Shown one piece after another: positions 46,690 through 56,442 of a stretch of 64,000 nucleotides of DNA; the stretch's first letter is position 1; each line of letters starts with the position of its first letter. Both the position numbers and the translations under genes were made by a program. Source of the DNA: Mycobacterium sp. UM_WGJ. Lineage in GTDB: Bacteria; Actinomycetota; Actinomycetes; Mycobacteriales; Mycobacteriaceae. Location: the NCBI RefSeq assembly GCF_000455125.1, contig NZ_AUWR01000012.1:62001-126000 (forward strand). Reading direction: 5' to 3'. The notes below the pieces were generated by a model. The model saw only the letters and a list, made by a program, of their open reading frames with translations. It was not told the origin of the DNA and searched no databases.

Positions 46690-47354
46690 AGCGGTTCATT
46701 CATTCCCTACGACGACCGCCCGGTGGACCCGCCGAGCGGGCGGTGTGGCAGGCGGCGTCGCTGCTGCTGTCCTACCCCGACGAGCAGCTGTCCCAGCGGC
46801 TCGACACCGTGGAGGAACTGCTGGCCCACGCCGACTCGTCGACGGCGAATCTGTTGCGGCGCACGGTCGCCGCGCTGCGCGCAGCTGACCCGATGACGGC
46901 CGCAGTCGACTACGTCGAAACCTTCGACATGAGGCGGCGCTCGACGATGTTTCTGACCTACTGGACCGGTGGCGACACCCGCAACCGCGGGATGCAGATG
47001 CTGGCCTTCGCCACCGCCTACCGCCAAGCCGGCGCCGAGCCGCCCGTGGGGGAGGCGCCCGACCACCTGCCGGTGGTCCTGGAGTTCGCCGCGACGGTGG
47101 ATCCGCAGGCCGGCCGTCGGTTGCTGCTGGCGCACCGCACACCGATCGACGTGCTGCACCGTGCGTTGAGTGAAGCGAAGTCGCCGTATGCCTTCGCCGT
47201 GGGCGCAGTCTGCGAGACGCTCCCTTCGGCAACCGATCAGGAGGTGCAGAACGTGAGTCAGCTGATGGCATCCGGGCCGCCCGCGGAAGCTGTTGGGCTT
47301 CAACCCTTCACGGCAGCCGTTTCGCTCGGGATGCCGAAGGTGCCGACCCGATGA
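46686..47354 (+). CDS. narJ: nitrate reductase assembly chaperone NarJ
   Basis: 222 aa, GTG start in the narH stop. TorD/DmsD-like all-helical chaperone: WQAASLLLSYPDEQLSQRL at residues about 18-36, YVETFDMRRRSTMFLTYWTGGDTRNRG near 78-104, and LPVVLEFA near 126, the NarJ pattern. It binds the N-terminus of apo-NarG and directs molybdenum cofactor insertion. It is about 20 residues longer than M. tuberculosis NarJ (201 aa), at the C-terminus. It overlaps narI by 4 bp (ATGA). Confidence 0.95.
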   Translation: MKRFIHSLRRPPGGPAERAVWQAASLLLSYPDEQLSQRLDTVEELLAHADSSTANLLRRTVAALRAADPMTAAVDYVETFDMRRRSTMFLTYWTGGDTRNRGMQMLAFATAYRQAGAEPPVGEAPDHLPVVLEFAATVDPQAGRRLLLAHRTPIDVLHRALSEAKSPYAFAVGAVCETLPSATDQEVQNVSQLMASGPPAEAVGLQPFTAAVSLGMPKVPTR

Positions 47355-48100
47355 CGGACGTCACCCTGATCAACCCCGCCGAGCTGTGGTGGGACATCGT
47401 GCCGTATTTCGTACTGGCCATCGCCGGCGTCGCCACCTGGTGGCGATACAAGTACGACAAGTTCGGGTGGACCACCCGCTCGTCTCAGCTGTATGAGTCC
47501 AAGCTGCTGCGGATCGGCAGCCCGATGTTCCACTTCGGCAGCTTCGTGGTGATCGCAGGACACATCATGGGACTCTTCGTCCCGGAGTCGTGGACCGAGG
47601 CGCTGGGCATGAGCGACCAGCTCTACCATCTGCAGGCGCTGGTCCTGGGCCTGCCCGCCGGCATCGCCACCCTGATCGGGGTCGGGTTGCTGATCTACCG
47701 TCGCCGCACCGAGCGCTCGGTGTTCAAGGCCACCAGCGTCAACGACAAGCTGATGTATGCGGTGCTGGTGTGTGCGCTGGTGGCCGGGATGAGTTGCACC
47801 CTGATGGGCACCACCGCCTACGGCGAGGCGCATGACTACCGCCAGACGGTCTCGGTCTGGTTCCGGTCGATCTTCACGTTCGATCCGCGGGGCGATTTGA
47901 TGCTGCAGGCGCCGCTGTATTTCCAGGTTCACGTCATGATTGCGTTGACATTGTTCGCGCTGTGGCCGTTCACTCGTCTGGTGCACGCATTCAGCGCGCC
48001 GATCGGGTATCTGTTTCGGCCGTACATCGTCTACCGCAGCCGCGACGTCGCTAGGAGGAATCAGCCGATGGGTTCACGACCGCAACGGAGGGGCTGGTGA
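47351..48100 (+). CDS. narI: nitrate reductase gamma subunit NarI
   Basis: 249 aa, ATG overlapping the narJ stop. Di-haem cytochrome b with five transmembrane helices (residues about 10-28, 52-75, 90-115, 128-150 and 185-205). His ligands are visible in FHFGSFVVIAGHIMG, YHLQALVLG and QVHVMIALTL. It oxidises quinol and passes electrons to NarH. The C-terminal tail is basic (RRNQPMGSRPQRRGW). The last 4 bp overlap the start of a DUF732 gene. Confidence 0.96.
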   Translation: MTDVTLINPAELWWDIVPYFVLAIAGVATWWRYKYDKFGWTTRSSQLYESKLLRIGSPMFHFGSFVVIAGHIMGLFVPESWTEALGMSDQLYHLQALVLGLPAGIATLIGVGLLIYRRRTERSVFKATSVNDKLMYAVLVCALVAGMSCTLMGTTAYGEAHDYRQTVSVWFRSIFTFDPRGDLMLQAPLYFQVHVMIALTLFALWPFTRLVHAFSAPIGYLFRPYIVYRSRDVARRNQPMGSRPQRRGW

Positions 48101-48414
48101 GGATCCGCACGGCGTTGCTCGGCACGCTCGGCTGTGTCTGCTTGGCGGCGCCGGCTCAGGCCGATCCCTCCGAGACCGACACCAATTTCCTGGTGTCTTT
48201 GCGGGCGGCCGGCATCACCTACAACAACGCTGACCAGGCCATCGTCACCGCGAAGATGGTGTGCGGTTTGATCGCCGAGGGCCAGCCCAGCCCGCAGGTG
48301 CTCGAGGGCCTCAAGGCCCGGAACCCGGGCCTGACGACCGAGCACGGCTCGCAGTTCGTGGGGATCGCCGCCCAGTTGTACTGCCCCGATCAGTTGGTGC
48401 GCAGCGGCGCCTAG
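48097..48414 (+). CDS. secreted DUF732 protein coupled to narI
   Basis: 105 aa, GTG start within the narI stop (GTGA), so translated with the nar operon. Signal peptide of about 22 residues (cleavage after AQA) and a mature domain with Cys pairs (MVCGL and YCPDQL), the DUF732 layout. It is the second DUF732 gene in this window. Its coupling to nitrate reductase is not part of the M. tuberculosis operon. It could be an exported partner or simply a passenger; nothing in the sequence suggests a redox cofactor. Confidence 0.83.
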   Translation: MRIRTALLGTLGCVCLAAPAQADPSETDTNFLVSLRAAGITYNNADQAIVTAKMVCGLIAEGQPSPQVLEGLKARNPGLTTEHGSQFVGIAAQLYCPDQLVRSGA

Positions 48415-48494
48415 AAACAACGATGAAGTCGTGGTTCCCGAGCAGGCTGAGCTGAGCTGGGCGCGTCGGCGGTGCTCGGCATAAAGTTACAGAC

Positions 48495-48884
48495 GTGCCA
48501 CTGCCTGACGAGGTCTATTCCCGACTGCTTGCGTTCCGCACGCGGTTGCGGCGCTTTGAGCGGTGGAGCGCCGACCAGGCGCAAGCGGCCGGACTCACCC
48601 CCGCGCAGCACCAGCTGCTACTGGCGGTGCGCGGCCACAGCGACTCGCGTGGGCCAACCGTCGGCGACATCGCGGACTACCTGCTGTTGCGCCACCACAG
48701 CGCCGGAGAGCTGATCCAGCGCGCCGAAGCCGCCAGCCTGGTCACCCGGGTCCGCGACAGCGACGACCAGCGGGTGATCCGGCTGCAGCTCACCGAAACG
48801 GCGGCGCAATGTCTGCAGTCGCTGACCGAACTGCACCTCAAGGAGCTCGAGAGGTTCTCCGCGGAGTCCCCTCTGGGGCTGTGA
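48495..48884 (+). CDS. MarR family regulator
   Basis: 129 aa, GTG start. Winged helix at residues about 28-95 with LTPAQHQLLLAVRGH, TVGDIADYLLLRHHSAGELIQRAEAASLVTRVRDSDDQRVIRLQLT, the MarR dimer-HTH arrangement including the acidic wing DSDDQR. TAAAGT lies 7 nt before the GTG, so the message is likely leaderless. It stands alone between the nar operon and typA. Its target and ligand are unknown. Confidence 0.88.
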   Translation: MPLPDEVYSRLLAFRTRLRRFERWSADQAQAAGLTPAQHQLLLAVRGHSDSRGPTVGDIADYLLLRHHSAGELIQRAEAASLVTRVRDSDDQRVIRLQLTETAAQCLQSLTELHLKELERFSAESPLGL

Positions 48885-48945
48885 CCTTCATTGCTCTAGG
48901 CTTCACGTTTTCGCGATTGACAGGGTGCGCTGGCAGAATCGCCCG

Positions 48946-50829
48946 GTGAACTTTCGTAACGTCGCCATCGTCGCGCACGTAGACCACGGCAAGACGACTC
49001 TGGTCGACGCCATGCTCCGCCAGTCGGGCGCCCTGCAGGAACGCGGTGAGGCGCAAGAGCGCGTCATGGACTCGGGGGATCTGGAGCGGGAAAAGGGCAT
49101 CACGATCCTGGCCAAGAACACGGCCGTGCATCGCCACCACCCCGATGGAACCGTCACCGTCATCAACGTGATCGACACCCCGGGTCACGCCGACTTCGGC
49201 GGGGAGGTGGAGCGCGGGCTGTCCATGGTCGACGGCGTGGTCCTGTTGGTCGACGCGTCCGAGGGGCCGTTGCCGCAGACCCGATTCGTGCTGCGCAAGG
49301 CGCTGGCCGCGCACCTGCCGGTGATCCTGGTGGTCAACAAGACCGATCGGCCCGACGCCCGCATCGCCGAGGTGGTCGACGCCAGCCACGACCTGCTGCT
49401 CGACGTGGCCAGTGACCTTGACGACGAGGCGCAGGCCGCTGCCGAACACGCCCTGGGATTGCCTACGCTGTACGCCTCCGGCCGGGCCGGGGTGGCCAGC
49501 ACCACCGCGCCCGCCGACGGCCAGATTCCGGATGCCGACAACCTCGACCCGCTGTTCGACGTGCTGCTCGAGCACGTCCCGCCGCCGTCGGGCGACCCGG
49601 AGGCGCCGCTGCAGGCGTTGGTCACCAACCTCGATGCCTCGCCATTCCTGGGCCGGCTCGCCCTGATCCGGGTCTACAACGGCCGCATCCGCAAAGGCCA
49701 GCAGGTGGCCTGGATGCGTGAGGTCGACGGTGAACCGGTGACCACCACGGCGAAGATCACCGAACTGCTGGTCACCGAGGGTGTCGAACGTACCCCGACG
49801 GAAGAGGCCGGCGCGGGCGACATCGTCGCCGTCGCCGGGATCAGCGACATCATGATCGGCGACACGCTGGCGGATCTGGCCGCTCCGGTCGCACTGCCGC
49901 GCATCACCGTCGACGAGCCGGCGATCTCGGTGACCATCGGCACCAACTCCTCGCCGCTGGCGGGCAAGGTCTCCGGCCACAAGTTGACCGCGCGGATGGT
50001 CAAGTCACGTCTGGACACCGAGCTGATCGGCAACGTGTCGATCCGGGTGGTCGACATCGGTCGCCCCGACGCCTGGGAGGTCCAAGGCCGAGGCGAGTTG
50101 GCGCTGGCCATCCTCGTCGAGCAGATGCGCCGGGAGGGCTTCGAGCTGACCGTCGGTAAGCCTCAGGTGGTGACCCGCAAGATCGACGGCAAGGTGCACG
50201 AGCCGTTCGAGCACCTGACCGTCGACTGCCCCGAGGAGTATGTCGGCGCCATCACCCAGCTGGCGGCGGGCCGTAAGGGCCGGATGACCGAGATGGCCAA
50301 CCACACCACCGGGTGGGTGCGGATGGAGTTCATCATCCCCAGTCGCGGGCTGATCGGTTGGCGCACCGACTTTCTCACCGAGACTCGCGGCACCGGTATC
50401 GCCAATGCGGTGTTCGAGGGTTACCAGCCGTGGGCCGGCGAGATCCGCGCCCGGCACACCGGGTCGCTGGTGTCCGACCGGGCCGGGTCCATCACGCCGT
50501 TCGCGTTGATCCAGTTGGCCGACCGTGGGCAGTTCTTCGTCGAGCCGGGCCAGGACACCTACCAGGGCATGGTGGTGGGGATCAATCCTCGGGCCGAGGA
50601 TCTCGACATCAATGTCACCAAGGAGAAGAAGCTCACCAACATGCGGTCGTCGACGGCCGATGTGATGGAGACGCTGGCCCGTCCGATCGAGCTCGATCTG
50701 GAGCAGGCGATGGAGTTCTGCGCGGCCGACGAGTGCGTCGAAGTCACCCCCGAAGTGGTCCGGGTCCGCAAGGTCGAATTGGACTCCACGCTGCGGGCGC
50801 GCAGCCGCTCCCGGGCCAAGAACCTCTAG
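48946..50829 (+). CDS. typA: ribosome-associated GTPase TypA/BipA
   Basis: 627 aa from GTG 48946 (M. tuberculosis Rv1165 has 628). Translational GTPase: P-loop AHVDHGKTT (residues about 8-16), [15 protein letters not shown] (G3), NKTDRPDAR (G4), followed by domains II, III and V like EF-G and the BipA-specific C-terminal domain. It binds the 70S ribosome and helps late 50S assembly and stress growth. CAGAAT 6 nt upstream of the start suggests a leaderless transcript. It lies upstream of lpqW as in M. tuberculosis. Confidence 0.96.
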   Translation: MNFRNVAIVAHVDHGKTTLVDAMLRQSGALQERGEAQERVMDSGDLEREKGITILAKNTAVHRHHPDGTVTVINVIDTPGHADFGGEVERGLSMVDGVVLLVDASEGPLPQTRFVLRKALAAHLPVILVVNKTDRPDARIAEVVDASHDLLLDVASDLDDEAQAAAEHALGLPTLYASGRAGVASTTAPADGQIPDADNLDPLFDVLLEHVPPPSGDPEAPLQALVTNLDASPFLGRLALIRVYNGRIRKGQQVAWMREVDGEPVTTTAKITELLVTEGVERTPTEEAGAGDIVAVAGISDIMIGDTLADLAAPVALPRITVDEPAISVTIGTNSSPLAGKVSGHKLTARMVKSRLDTELIGNVSIRVVDIGRPDAWEVQGRGELALAILVEQMRREGFELTVGKPQVVTRKIDGKVHEPFEHLTVDCPEEYVGAITQLAAGRKGRMTEMANHTTGWVRMEFIIPSRGLIGWRTDFLTETRGTGIANAVFEGYQPWAGEIRARHTGSLVSDRAGSITPFALIQLADRGQFFVEPGQDTYQGMVVGINPRAEDLDINVTKEKKLTNMRSSTADVMETLARPIELDLEQAMEFCAADECVEVTPEVVRVRKVELDSTLRARSRSRAKNL

Positions 50830-50900
50830 GGTTGGGCGCGGCTTTGCGCGCTGCTCGACGGTCTGCGCGCCCAAATCGCCGCCCGGATACCCTGGTAGTC

Positions 50901-52808
50901 GTGCCGAGACCAGCCCGCCGCGCCCATGTCACGGCGGGGGCACTGGTTTCGGTGACCATGCTGGTCCTGACGCAGGCGATCTCGTCGTGCACGGTGAACC
51001 CGCCGCCGGCGCCGCAGAGCACCGAGACGCCGAAGGTCACAGCCCCGCCGCCGCCGCGGATCAGCCAGATCATCATGGGCATCGATTCCATCGGGGCCGG
51101 TTTCAACCCCCACCTGCGTTCGGACCTGTCGGCGGTCACCGCGGCGATCAGCGCGCTGGTGCTGCCCAGCGCGTTTCGGCCAGTCCCGGACTCCAGTACC
51201 CCCACCGGTTCGCGGTGGGAGATGGACCCGACGCTGCTGGTGTCGGCCGCCGTGACTTCCGAGGCACCGTTCACGGTGACCTACCGAATCCGGCCCGAGG
51301 CCTCCTGGACCGACAACGCGCCGATCGCCGCCGACGACTTCTGGTACCTGTGGCAGCAGATGGTCACCCAGCCCGGTGTCGTCGACCCGGCGGGTTATGA
51401 CCTGATCACCGGAGTGCATTCCGTCGAAGGCGGCAAGCAGGTGGTGGTCACCTTCGCCAAGCCGTACCCGGCGTGGCGGGAACTGTTCAACAACATCGTT
51501 CCGGCGCACATCGTCAAAGATGTGCCCGGCGGTTTCCCGGCCGGGCTGGCCCGGGCTCTGCCGGTCACCGGTGGCCAGTTCCGGGTGGAGAACATCGATC
51601 CACAGCGCGACGCGATCCTGCTCGCCCGCAACGACCGCTACTGGGGCCCGCCGGCCAAGCCGGACCTGGTCTTGTTCCGCCGCGCCGGGTCAGCGGCAGC
51701 GCTGGCTGACTCGATCCGCAACGGGGACACCCAGGTGGCTCAGGTGCACGGCGGTTCGGCGGCGTTCGCTCAGCTGTCGGTGATCCCCGGCGTGCAGACC
51801 ACCCGGGTGGTCACGCCCCGAATCATGCAGTTCGCGCTGCGGGCAGCGGAACCCAAGCTGGCCGATGTGCGGGTTCGTCGGGCGATTCTGGGACTGCTCG
51901 ACGTCGGCCTGCTGGCCACGGTGGGCGCCGGCAGCGACAACACTGTCACTTTGGACCAGGCCCAGGTTCGCACTCCCAGCGACCCCGGTTATGTGCCCAC
52001 CGCACCGCCGGCGATGGCCGAATCGGCCGCGCTGGCACTGTTGCAGGCGGCCGGCTACCGAGTCGAAAAGGATGCGCCGCCGTCCGCGCTGGTCCCGCCG
52101 GCCGGCTCCGCCACCGGTGCGCCGCACCCGCCGGAGATCACCCGGGGGCGGATCAGCAAGGGCGGCGAGCAGCTGTCGCTGGTGATCGGGGTGGCGGCCA
52201 ACGATCCGACCTCGCTGGCCGTGGCCAACACCGCTGCCGACCAGTTGCGCAACGTCGGGGTTGCCGCCACGGTTCTGGCGCTGGATCCGGTGAAGCTCTA
52301 CCGGGAAGCGCTGGTCACCCATCAGGTCGATGCGATCGTCGGATGGCAGCAGGCCGGCGGCGACCTGGCCACACTGCTGGCTTCGCGTTACGGCTGCGGC
52401 GCATTGGCTCCCGCCACCGTGCCCGTCTCGGCGAGCCCGGTGCCGGGGCCGTCGGCGACTGCGGCCTCCCAGTCCCCGGGGCCCGCGCCCGCGCCGGCCA
52501 CGACGGCCCCGAAGGTACCGCCGCGCTCCGCCGCGCCCGGGGCACTGCTACAAGCTCCGTCGAACATCACCGGCGTCTGCGACCACGCGATCCAGGCCGA
52601 GATCGATGCCGCCCTCGATGGCAGCAAGTCCATCGGCGACGTGATCGCCGCCGTCGAACCCCGGTTGTGGAGTATGGCGACGGTGCTGCCGATCCTGCAG
52701 GACACCACGATCGTGGCTGTCGGTCCGAGCGTGACCAACGTCAGCTTGACCGGGTCGGTACCGGTGGGCATCGTCGGCGGGGCCGGAAACTGGGTCAAGC
52801 TGCCCTAG
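50901..52808 (+). CDS. lpqW: lipoprotein LpqW
   Basis: 635 aa from GTG 50901, the same length as M. tuberculosis Rv1166. The signal has a lipobox-like A-I-S-S-C with Cys near residue 32. The body resembles an extracytoplasmic peptide-binding (SBP family 5) protein. In M. smegmatis, LpqW directs PIM intermediates to LM/LAM synthesis and works together with PimE, also in this window. A Pro/Ala-rich linker of about 40 residues near position 515-550 interrupts the C-terminal lobe. TACCCT 7 nt before the start suggests a leaderless transcript. Confidence 0.93.
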   Translation: MPRPARRAHVTAGALVSVTMLVLTQAISSCTVNPPPAPQSTETPKVTAPPPPRISQIIMGIDSIGAGFNPHLRSDLSAVTAAISALVLPSAFRPVPDSSTPTGSRWEMDPTLLVSAAVTSEAPFTVTYRIRPEASWTDNAPIAADDFWYLWQQMVTQPGVVDPAGYDLITGVHSVEGGKQVVVTFAKPYPAWRELFNNIVPAHIVKDVPGGFPAGLARALPVTGGQFRVENIDPQRDAILLARNDRYWGPPAKPDLVLFRRAGSAAALADSIRNGDTQVAQVHGGSAAFAQLSVIPGVQTTRVVTPRIMQFALRAAEPKLADVRVRRAILGLLDVGLLATVGAGSDNTVTLDQAQVRTPSDPGYVPTAPPAMAESAALALLQAAGYRVEKDAPPSALVPPAGSATGAPHPPEITRGRISKGGEQLSLVIGVAANDPTSLAVANTAADQLRNVGVAATVLALDPVKLYREALVTHQVDAIVGWQQAGGDLATLLASRYGCGALAPATVPVSASPVPGPSATAASQSPGPAPAPATTAPKVPPRSAAPGALLQAPSNITGVCDHAIQAEIDAALDGSKSIGDVIAAVEPRLWSMATVLPILQDTTIVAVGPSVTNVSLTGSVPVGIVGGAGNWVKLP

Positions 52809-52899
52809 CGAAAGCACCCGGGACGTTAAGCTTGGCGAGGTTGGTAGACCACGGGGGAGCAACAGGTGGACGCCAGCTGGAATCGACATTAACGAGGCC

Positions 52900-52927
52900 T
52901 TGCGCACAGGCAATTCTTGGTTAAGAT
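52900..52927 (+). promoter_or_regulatory. sigma-A type promoter for the 295-aa secreted protein gene
   Basis: TTGCGC (52900-52905) and TAAGAT (52922-52927) are separated by 16 bp in an AT-richer stretch and lie about 42 bp before the ATG at 52969, which has a GGAGGGAG ribosome site. This is a conventional leadered promoter. Confidence 0.5.
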
Positions 52928-52968
52928 TAAGCAAACCTGCGCGGGACTCGTCGGAGGGAGATTTGTCA

Positions 52969-53856
52969 ATGGAACACCTCGCTCGCCGCTGCGCCACAGT
53001 GACCGCTGCAGCTCTGGGTGTCGGCAGCCTGGTCGCAGTGCTGACGTCGATGACCCCGGCCCTGCCTGAGGTACAGATCCGCGACATCGACCTGGCCGCC
53101 GCGAACGTCGATGTGACTCCCGGCCTCGACATCATTGAGAATCACGTCCGCCCCGACTTCGTCGGCAGCGGTGGCGCCGACGCCCAGTACATCAACGTGG
53201 GCTCGGTGCTCTTCGGCGACGGCGACGACGCATACGGAGTCGGCTCAACCTTCCACGCAGGCGAGCTGGACGAGAACGTGTTCAACGAGCTGACCGGCGG
53301 CAGCTTCGACCCGCAGAACCTGCCGCTGGGGCTGCCTTCTTTCACACCTGACCTGGCTGGTTTGGAGCTCCCGGGCGTCGGCTCGTTCAGCGGCGGAGCC
53401 GGGCAGGCAGCCAACATCGCCGCGGCCGACGCGGCCGCCGGCTTCAGCCTCATCATGCAGGCGATCCCGGATGCGCAGCAGGCGATGAACGCCGCCATCA
53501 TCGCGATGCAGGCGGAGTTCAACAGTGCACTGGTCGCCGCGCAACAGGACGCCGCCGATCGGCTGGCCGCCGAAAACCCCGAGTTCGGCGACCTGGTGAA
53601 CTGGATCTTCAGCATCAACAACACGGTGCTGGCGCAGAACCAGGCCGCGTTCAACAACATGATGGGCATCGGCTTCAACCCTTACGACAGCCTGCTCGGC
53701 CACTTCGACCCGGCCATCCTCAACGCCGACTGGACAACCCTGCTCGGGTTCAGTCCGGACCAGTTCGACGAGATCGTCAACGCGATTCAGGGCGACAACC
53801 TTGCGTTGCTGTTGGGCGGCATCGACTGGGATGGGTTCTTCGACAGTCTGTTCTGA
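52969..53856 (+). CDS. secreted hypothetical protein, 295 aa
   Basis: ATG 52969 with a strong ribosome site. A signal peptide of about 30-35 residues is followed by RDIDLAAANVDVTPG, a phrase that recurs in exported mycobacterial proteins. The mature protein is acidic, Asn/Asp/Phe-rich (SFDPQNLPLGLP, then NIAAADAAAG). An Ala-rich helical section (about 155-200) rich in Gln and Met follows, then NNTVLAQNQAAFNNMMGIGFNP. I recognise no family. It occupies the interval where M. tuberculosis has Rv1167c, PPE17 and PE11, between lpqW and mshB. Confidence 0.7.
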   Translation: MEHLARRCATVTAAALGVGSLVAVLTSMTPALPEVQIRDIDLAAANVDVTPGLDIIENHVRPDFVGSGGADAQYINVGSVLFGDGDDAYGVGSTFHAGELDENVFNELTGGSFDPQNLPLGLPSFTPDLAGLELPGVGSFSGGAGQAANIAAADAAAGFSLIMQAIPDAQQAMNAAIIAMQAEFNSALVAAQQDAADRLAAENPEFGDLVNWIFSINNTVLAQNQAAFNNMMGIGFNPYDSLLGHFDPAILNADWTTLLGFSPDQFDEIVNAIQGDNLALLLGGIDWDGFFDSLF

Positions 53857-53907
53857 TCCGGTTGAGGGCCGCCGATCCATTCGCCGGTGCGGCGGTAGGG
53901 TTTTGGC

Positions 53908-54825
53908 GTGTCGGATCCGATTCCACGATTGCTGTTCGTCCATGCCCACCCCGATGACGAGACTCTGACGACTGGGGCGACGATCGCCCACTACGCCGCC
54001 CGCGGCGCCGACGTGCGTGTGGTGACCTGCACGCTGGGGGAGGAGGGCGAGGTCATCGGGGACCGTTGGGCGCATCTGACGGTGGACGGCGCCGACCAAC
54101 TGGGCGGGTATCGGATCGGTGAGCTGACCGCGGCGCTGCGGGCGCTGGGAGTCGGCCCCCCGGCGTTTCTCGGCGGCGCGGGACGCTGGCGTGACTCGGG
54201 GATGACCGGCACCCCGGCGCGCCGGCAGCAGCGGTTCATCGACGCCGACGACGCCGACACCGTTGCGGCGCTGGCGGCCATCGTCCGGACGCTGCGCCCG
54301 CACGTGGTCGTCAGCTACGACCCGAACGGCGGGTACGGCCATCCCGACCACGTACACGCCCATCACGTCACCACAGCGGCGCTGGCCGCAGCGGCAGAGG
54401 ATGGCTCCGAGCCGGGGTGGTCCACGCCGAAGTTCTACTGGACGGTGACCGCCGGCAGCGCCCGGCGAGCCGCCCTTGCAGAGCTTGGGGACGCCGATCG
54501 GCTCTCGCATTGGACGGCGGCCGACGCACCGGACGACCCTGCGGTCGGGGACTTCCCCGACGACCGGATCGATGCGGTGATCGAGGCCGCGGAAGCTCGC
54601 GCGGCGAAGGTCGCCGCCATGAGGGCTCATGCCACCCAGATCACCGTCGGGCCGACCGGCCGCGCGTTCGCATTGTCGAACAACGTGGTCCAGCCGATTT
54701 CGGCCGCCGAGCATTACGTCCTGGTCGCCGGTGATCCCGGGCCGCGCGACGGCCGGGGATGGGAAACCGATCTGCTGGCCGGACTTCGCCTCGATGACGG
54801 CGGCCACAGGGTAGGCTCCTGCTGA
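53908..54825 (+). CDS. mshB: GlcNAc-Ins deacetylase MshB (mycothiol biosynthesis)
   Basis: 305 aa from GTG 53908 (Rv1170 has 303). Zn-dependent LmbE/PIG-L fold: HPDDE motif (H14, D17) and HPDHVHAHH near residues 146-154, supplying the third zinc ligand. It removes the acetyl group from GlcNAc-inositol in mycothiol synthesis and has weaker mycothiol-conjugate amidase activity. TAGGGT 6 nt before the GTG suggests a leaderless transcript. It is followed by a 35-aa ORF and the Rv1171-like gene. Confidence 0.96.
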   Translation: MSDPIPRLLFVHAHPDDETLTTGATIAHYAARGADVRVVTCTLGEEGEVIGDRWAHLTVDGADQLGGYRIGELTAALRALGVGPPAFLGGAGRWRDSGMTGTPARRQQRFIDADDADTVAALAAIVRTLRPHVVVSYDPNGGYGHPDHVHAHHVTTAALAAAAEDGSEPGWSTPKFYWTVTAGSARRAALAELGDADRLSHWTAADAPDDPAVGDFPDDRIDAVIEAAEARAAKVAAMRAHATQITVGPTGRAFALSNNVVQPISAAEHYVLVAGDPGPRDGRGWETDLLAGLRLDDGGHRVGSC

Positions 54826-54863
54826 GCAGTTTCTGTAGAGGCAATGACTTAGGTGGTTTAGGC

Positions 54864-54971
54864 ATGGATCCCGATCTGGACCCGAACTTGGAGCACTGGC
54901 AGTGGTGGCTCGACAGCTATCAGTGGATGGTCGGTTCGTTGGTCAGCCAGCTGGAGAGCATCCCCACTTGA
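54864..54971 (+). CDS. small Trp-rich protein, 35 aa
   Basis: ATG 54864 to TGA 54971, with codon use like the neighbours. The product is MDPDLDPNLEHWQWWLDSYQW followed by a short amphipathic tail ending ESIPT. Four Trp in 35 residues and an acidic start are unusual. It ends in a TTGA overlap with the start of the Rv1171-like membrane protein, so it may be translated to couple that gene or be a functional micropeptide. It is not in the annotated M. tuberculosis set as far as I know. Confidence 0.5.
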   Translation: MDPDLDPNLEHWQWWLDSYQWMVGSLVSQLESIPT

Positions 54972-55408
54972 GTTCCGTCGCGTCGCTCACCGAGCCCGCG
55001 ATGCCCACCGATACGCCGGCATTCAATTTCGTCGTGCTGGCGCTGCTTGCCCTCGATGGCGCGCTCTGCGCCGTGGCCACCGCGCTGCTGCTACCCGCCC
55101 ACATAGGTGCCATTCCCGTTCCGCTCAGTGCCCTGATCGGGGGCCTGGTCAACGCCGGTCTGGTGTGGGTGGCACAGCGCTGCACCATGTCGCTGCGGTT
55201 GGCGGTGCTGCCGCTGTGGACCTGGTTGTTGGCTATCGCGTTGATGACCCTTGGTGGTCCGGGGGACGACCTGATCTTCGCTGACCGTGGCGTGATGGCC
55301 TATGGCGTGCTGCTGATGATCGTGCTGGGCAGCGCGCCGCCCGCGTGGGTGCTGTGGCGGCGTCGCCAGGCGCTGGCCGTCGGAGACATTTCAGACGGCC
55401 AGGCCTGA
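54968..55408 (+). CDS. conserved membrane protein, Rv1171 homologue
   Basis: 146 aa from TTG 54968, which equals the Rv1171 length and overlaps the upstream small ORF by TTGA; ATG 55001 (135 aa) is the alternative. Four hydrophobic segments (residues about 22-45, 50-70, 77-97 and 105-125) and a short cytoplasmic tail. Family function is unknown. The location between mshB and fbiC is conserved, and co-transcription with mshB is possible. Confidence 0.8.
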   Translation: MSSVASLTEPAMPTDTPAFNFVVLALLALDGALCAVATALLLPAHIGAIPVPLSALIGGLVNAGLVWVAQRCTMSLRLAVLPLWTWLLAIALMTLGGPGDDLIFADRGVMAYGVLLMIVLGSAPPAWVLWRRRQALAVGDISDGQA

Positions 55409-55438
55409 CAGGACGAGGTCCTACGCCGGCGTGCTGGC

Positions 55439-56050
55439 CTAAATGAGCATGTCCAGCAGCGCCGCACCGGCGGCCTGGAACGCGTCGCCGAGGTCGCCCA
55501 CGTCTCCCACTTCCAGTGCGTCGACGCTCAGTGCCGTGTCGGGCAGGCTGAAGTCCGCGAGTCCCGGCAGTTGCGACAGCTCGACGGGCAACCCAGGGTC
55601 GGTGGCCTCGGAAAGGTACGGGTAGTAGGGGTAGTAGGGGTAGTAGATCGTGCCCACAAGGAACGGCCAAATGAGCTGCTCGACTAGGTTGATCGGAGTC
55701 CATATCAGTGATGCCGCCAGCGAACCGACGATCGGAACCCAGCTCAGTGGTGACAGCAGCACGGACACCACGCTGTTGAAGGCGTATATCACCTCTGCAA
55801 AGAAATACCCGAGCCCGAAGAAGCCGGCCGCCGCGTCGCCGGCGACCTCCGACAGCTCGGTTGATCCGAGGGATCCCAGCAGGTCTGGCGCCAGAGATTC
55901 CAGCAGATCGGCGGGCACTACCTCTGCGGTCAAGACCACCGGGTGGAGTTGGACTTCGGCGCGCGGCAGGACCGGGGTGACTGCCGGGCTGGCCGCGAGG
56001 CATGTTGCCGCGACCAGGGGTGCAAACCAAGGCAATGCTGAGGTCTTCAT
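55439..56050 (-). CDS. secreted hypothetical protein with YYP repeats, 203 aa
   Basis: ATG with an ideal GAAGGAG site. Signal peptide at residues 1-30, then PE/PPE-like exported phrasing (EVQLHPVVLTA). Two hydrophobic stretches (about 78-100 and 105-135) flank the motif IYYPYYPYYPY (about 137-147), encoded by a 9-bp tandem repeat near 55625-55650. The C-terminus is acidic and Leu-rich (DALEVGDVGDLGDAF). No known family. It sits where M. tuberculosis has PE12, between Rv1171 and fbiC. Confidence 0.7.
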   Translation of the reverse strand: MKTSALPWFAPLVAATCLAASPAVTPVLPRAEVQLHPVVLTAEVVPADLLESLAPDLLGSLGSTELSEVAGDAAAGFFGLGYFFAEVIYAFNSVVSVLLSPLSWVPIVGSLAASLIWTPINLVEQLIWPFLVGTIYYPYYPYYPYLSEATDPGLPVELSQLPGLADFSLPDTALSVDALEVGDVGDLGDAFQAAGAALLDMLI

Positions 56051-56442
56051 GATAACTCCTTCGCAGTTTGGCCTAGTAAATAACGGTTCTCAATCAGTGT
56101 CAAGAAGTCCGCTTTATCGGATTATTCGACAGGTAATCGGGCGTGGCTCCCATGTGGCGGCTGAATGGGCGGGCTATTTCGGGCCCGTTGTGAGCTGCGG
56201 GGCCGTGATGGCCGTGTTTACCGGCTGTGAAAACCTCAGGTATTGGGCACGGTGGCGTGCGGTGTCCGCGGCGCTGGGCTGTTTACGGATCTTGGCTCCA
56301 CCCGCGTAAGCGCACCTTGGCTGGCGACCTGGATGCCGCTTGCGGGTCTGAAAGGTATTGGCGAACCGGAGGCCGCTTGCGGGGTCTGGAAAGGTATGGG
56401 GGTGTGGGGAATGAACAGCGGACGGTTCCGAGTTGTGGTGAT
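56051..56442 (+). other. 392-bp gene-free region with promoters and a near-tandem repeat
   Basis: The first 100 bp are AT-richer (CTAGTAAATAACGG, TTATCGGATTATTCG) and probably hold the leftward promoter of the YYP-protein gene. The rest reads toward fbiC. Two imperfect copies of GCCGCTTGCGGGTCTGAAAG-GTAT lie at 56335-56361 and 56372-56400. A plus-strand frame ending at 56446 overlaps the fbiC start but lacks coding character, so I do not call it a gene. Confidence 0.5.

Noticed and set aside
50313-50900. Extension of lpqW upstream into typA
   Set aside because: The in-frame extension overlaps typA in another frame. GTG 50901 gives a lipoprotein signal and the exact family length.
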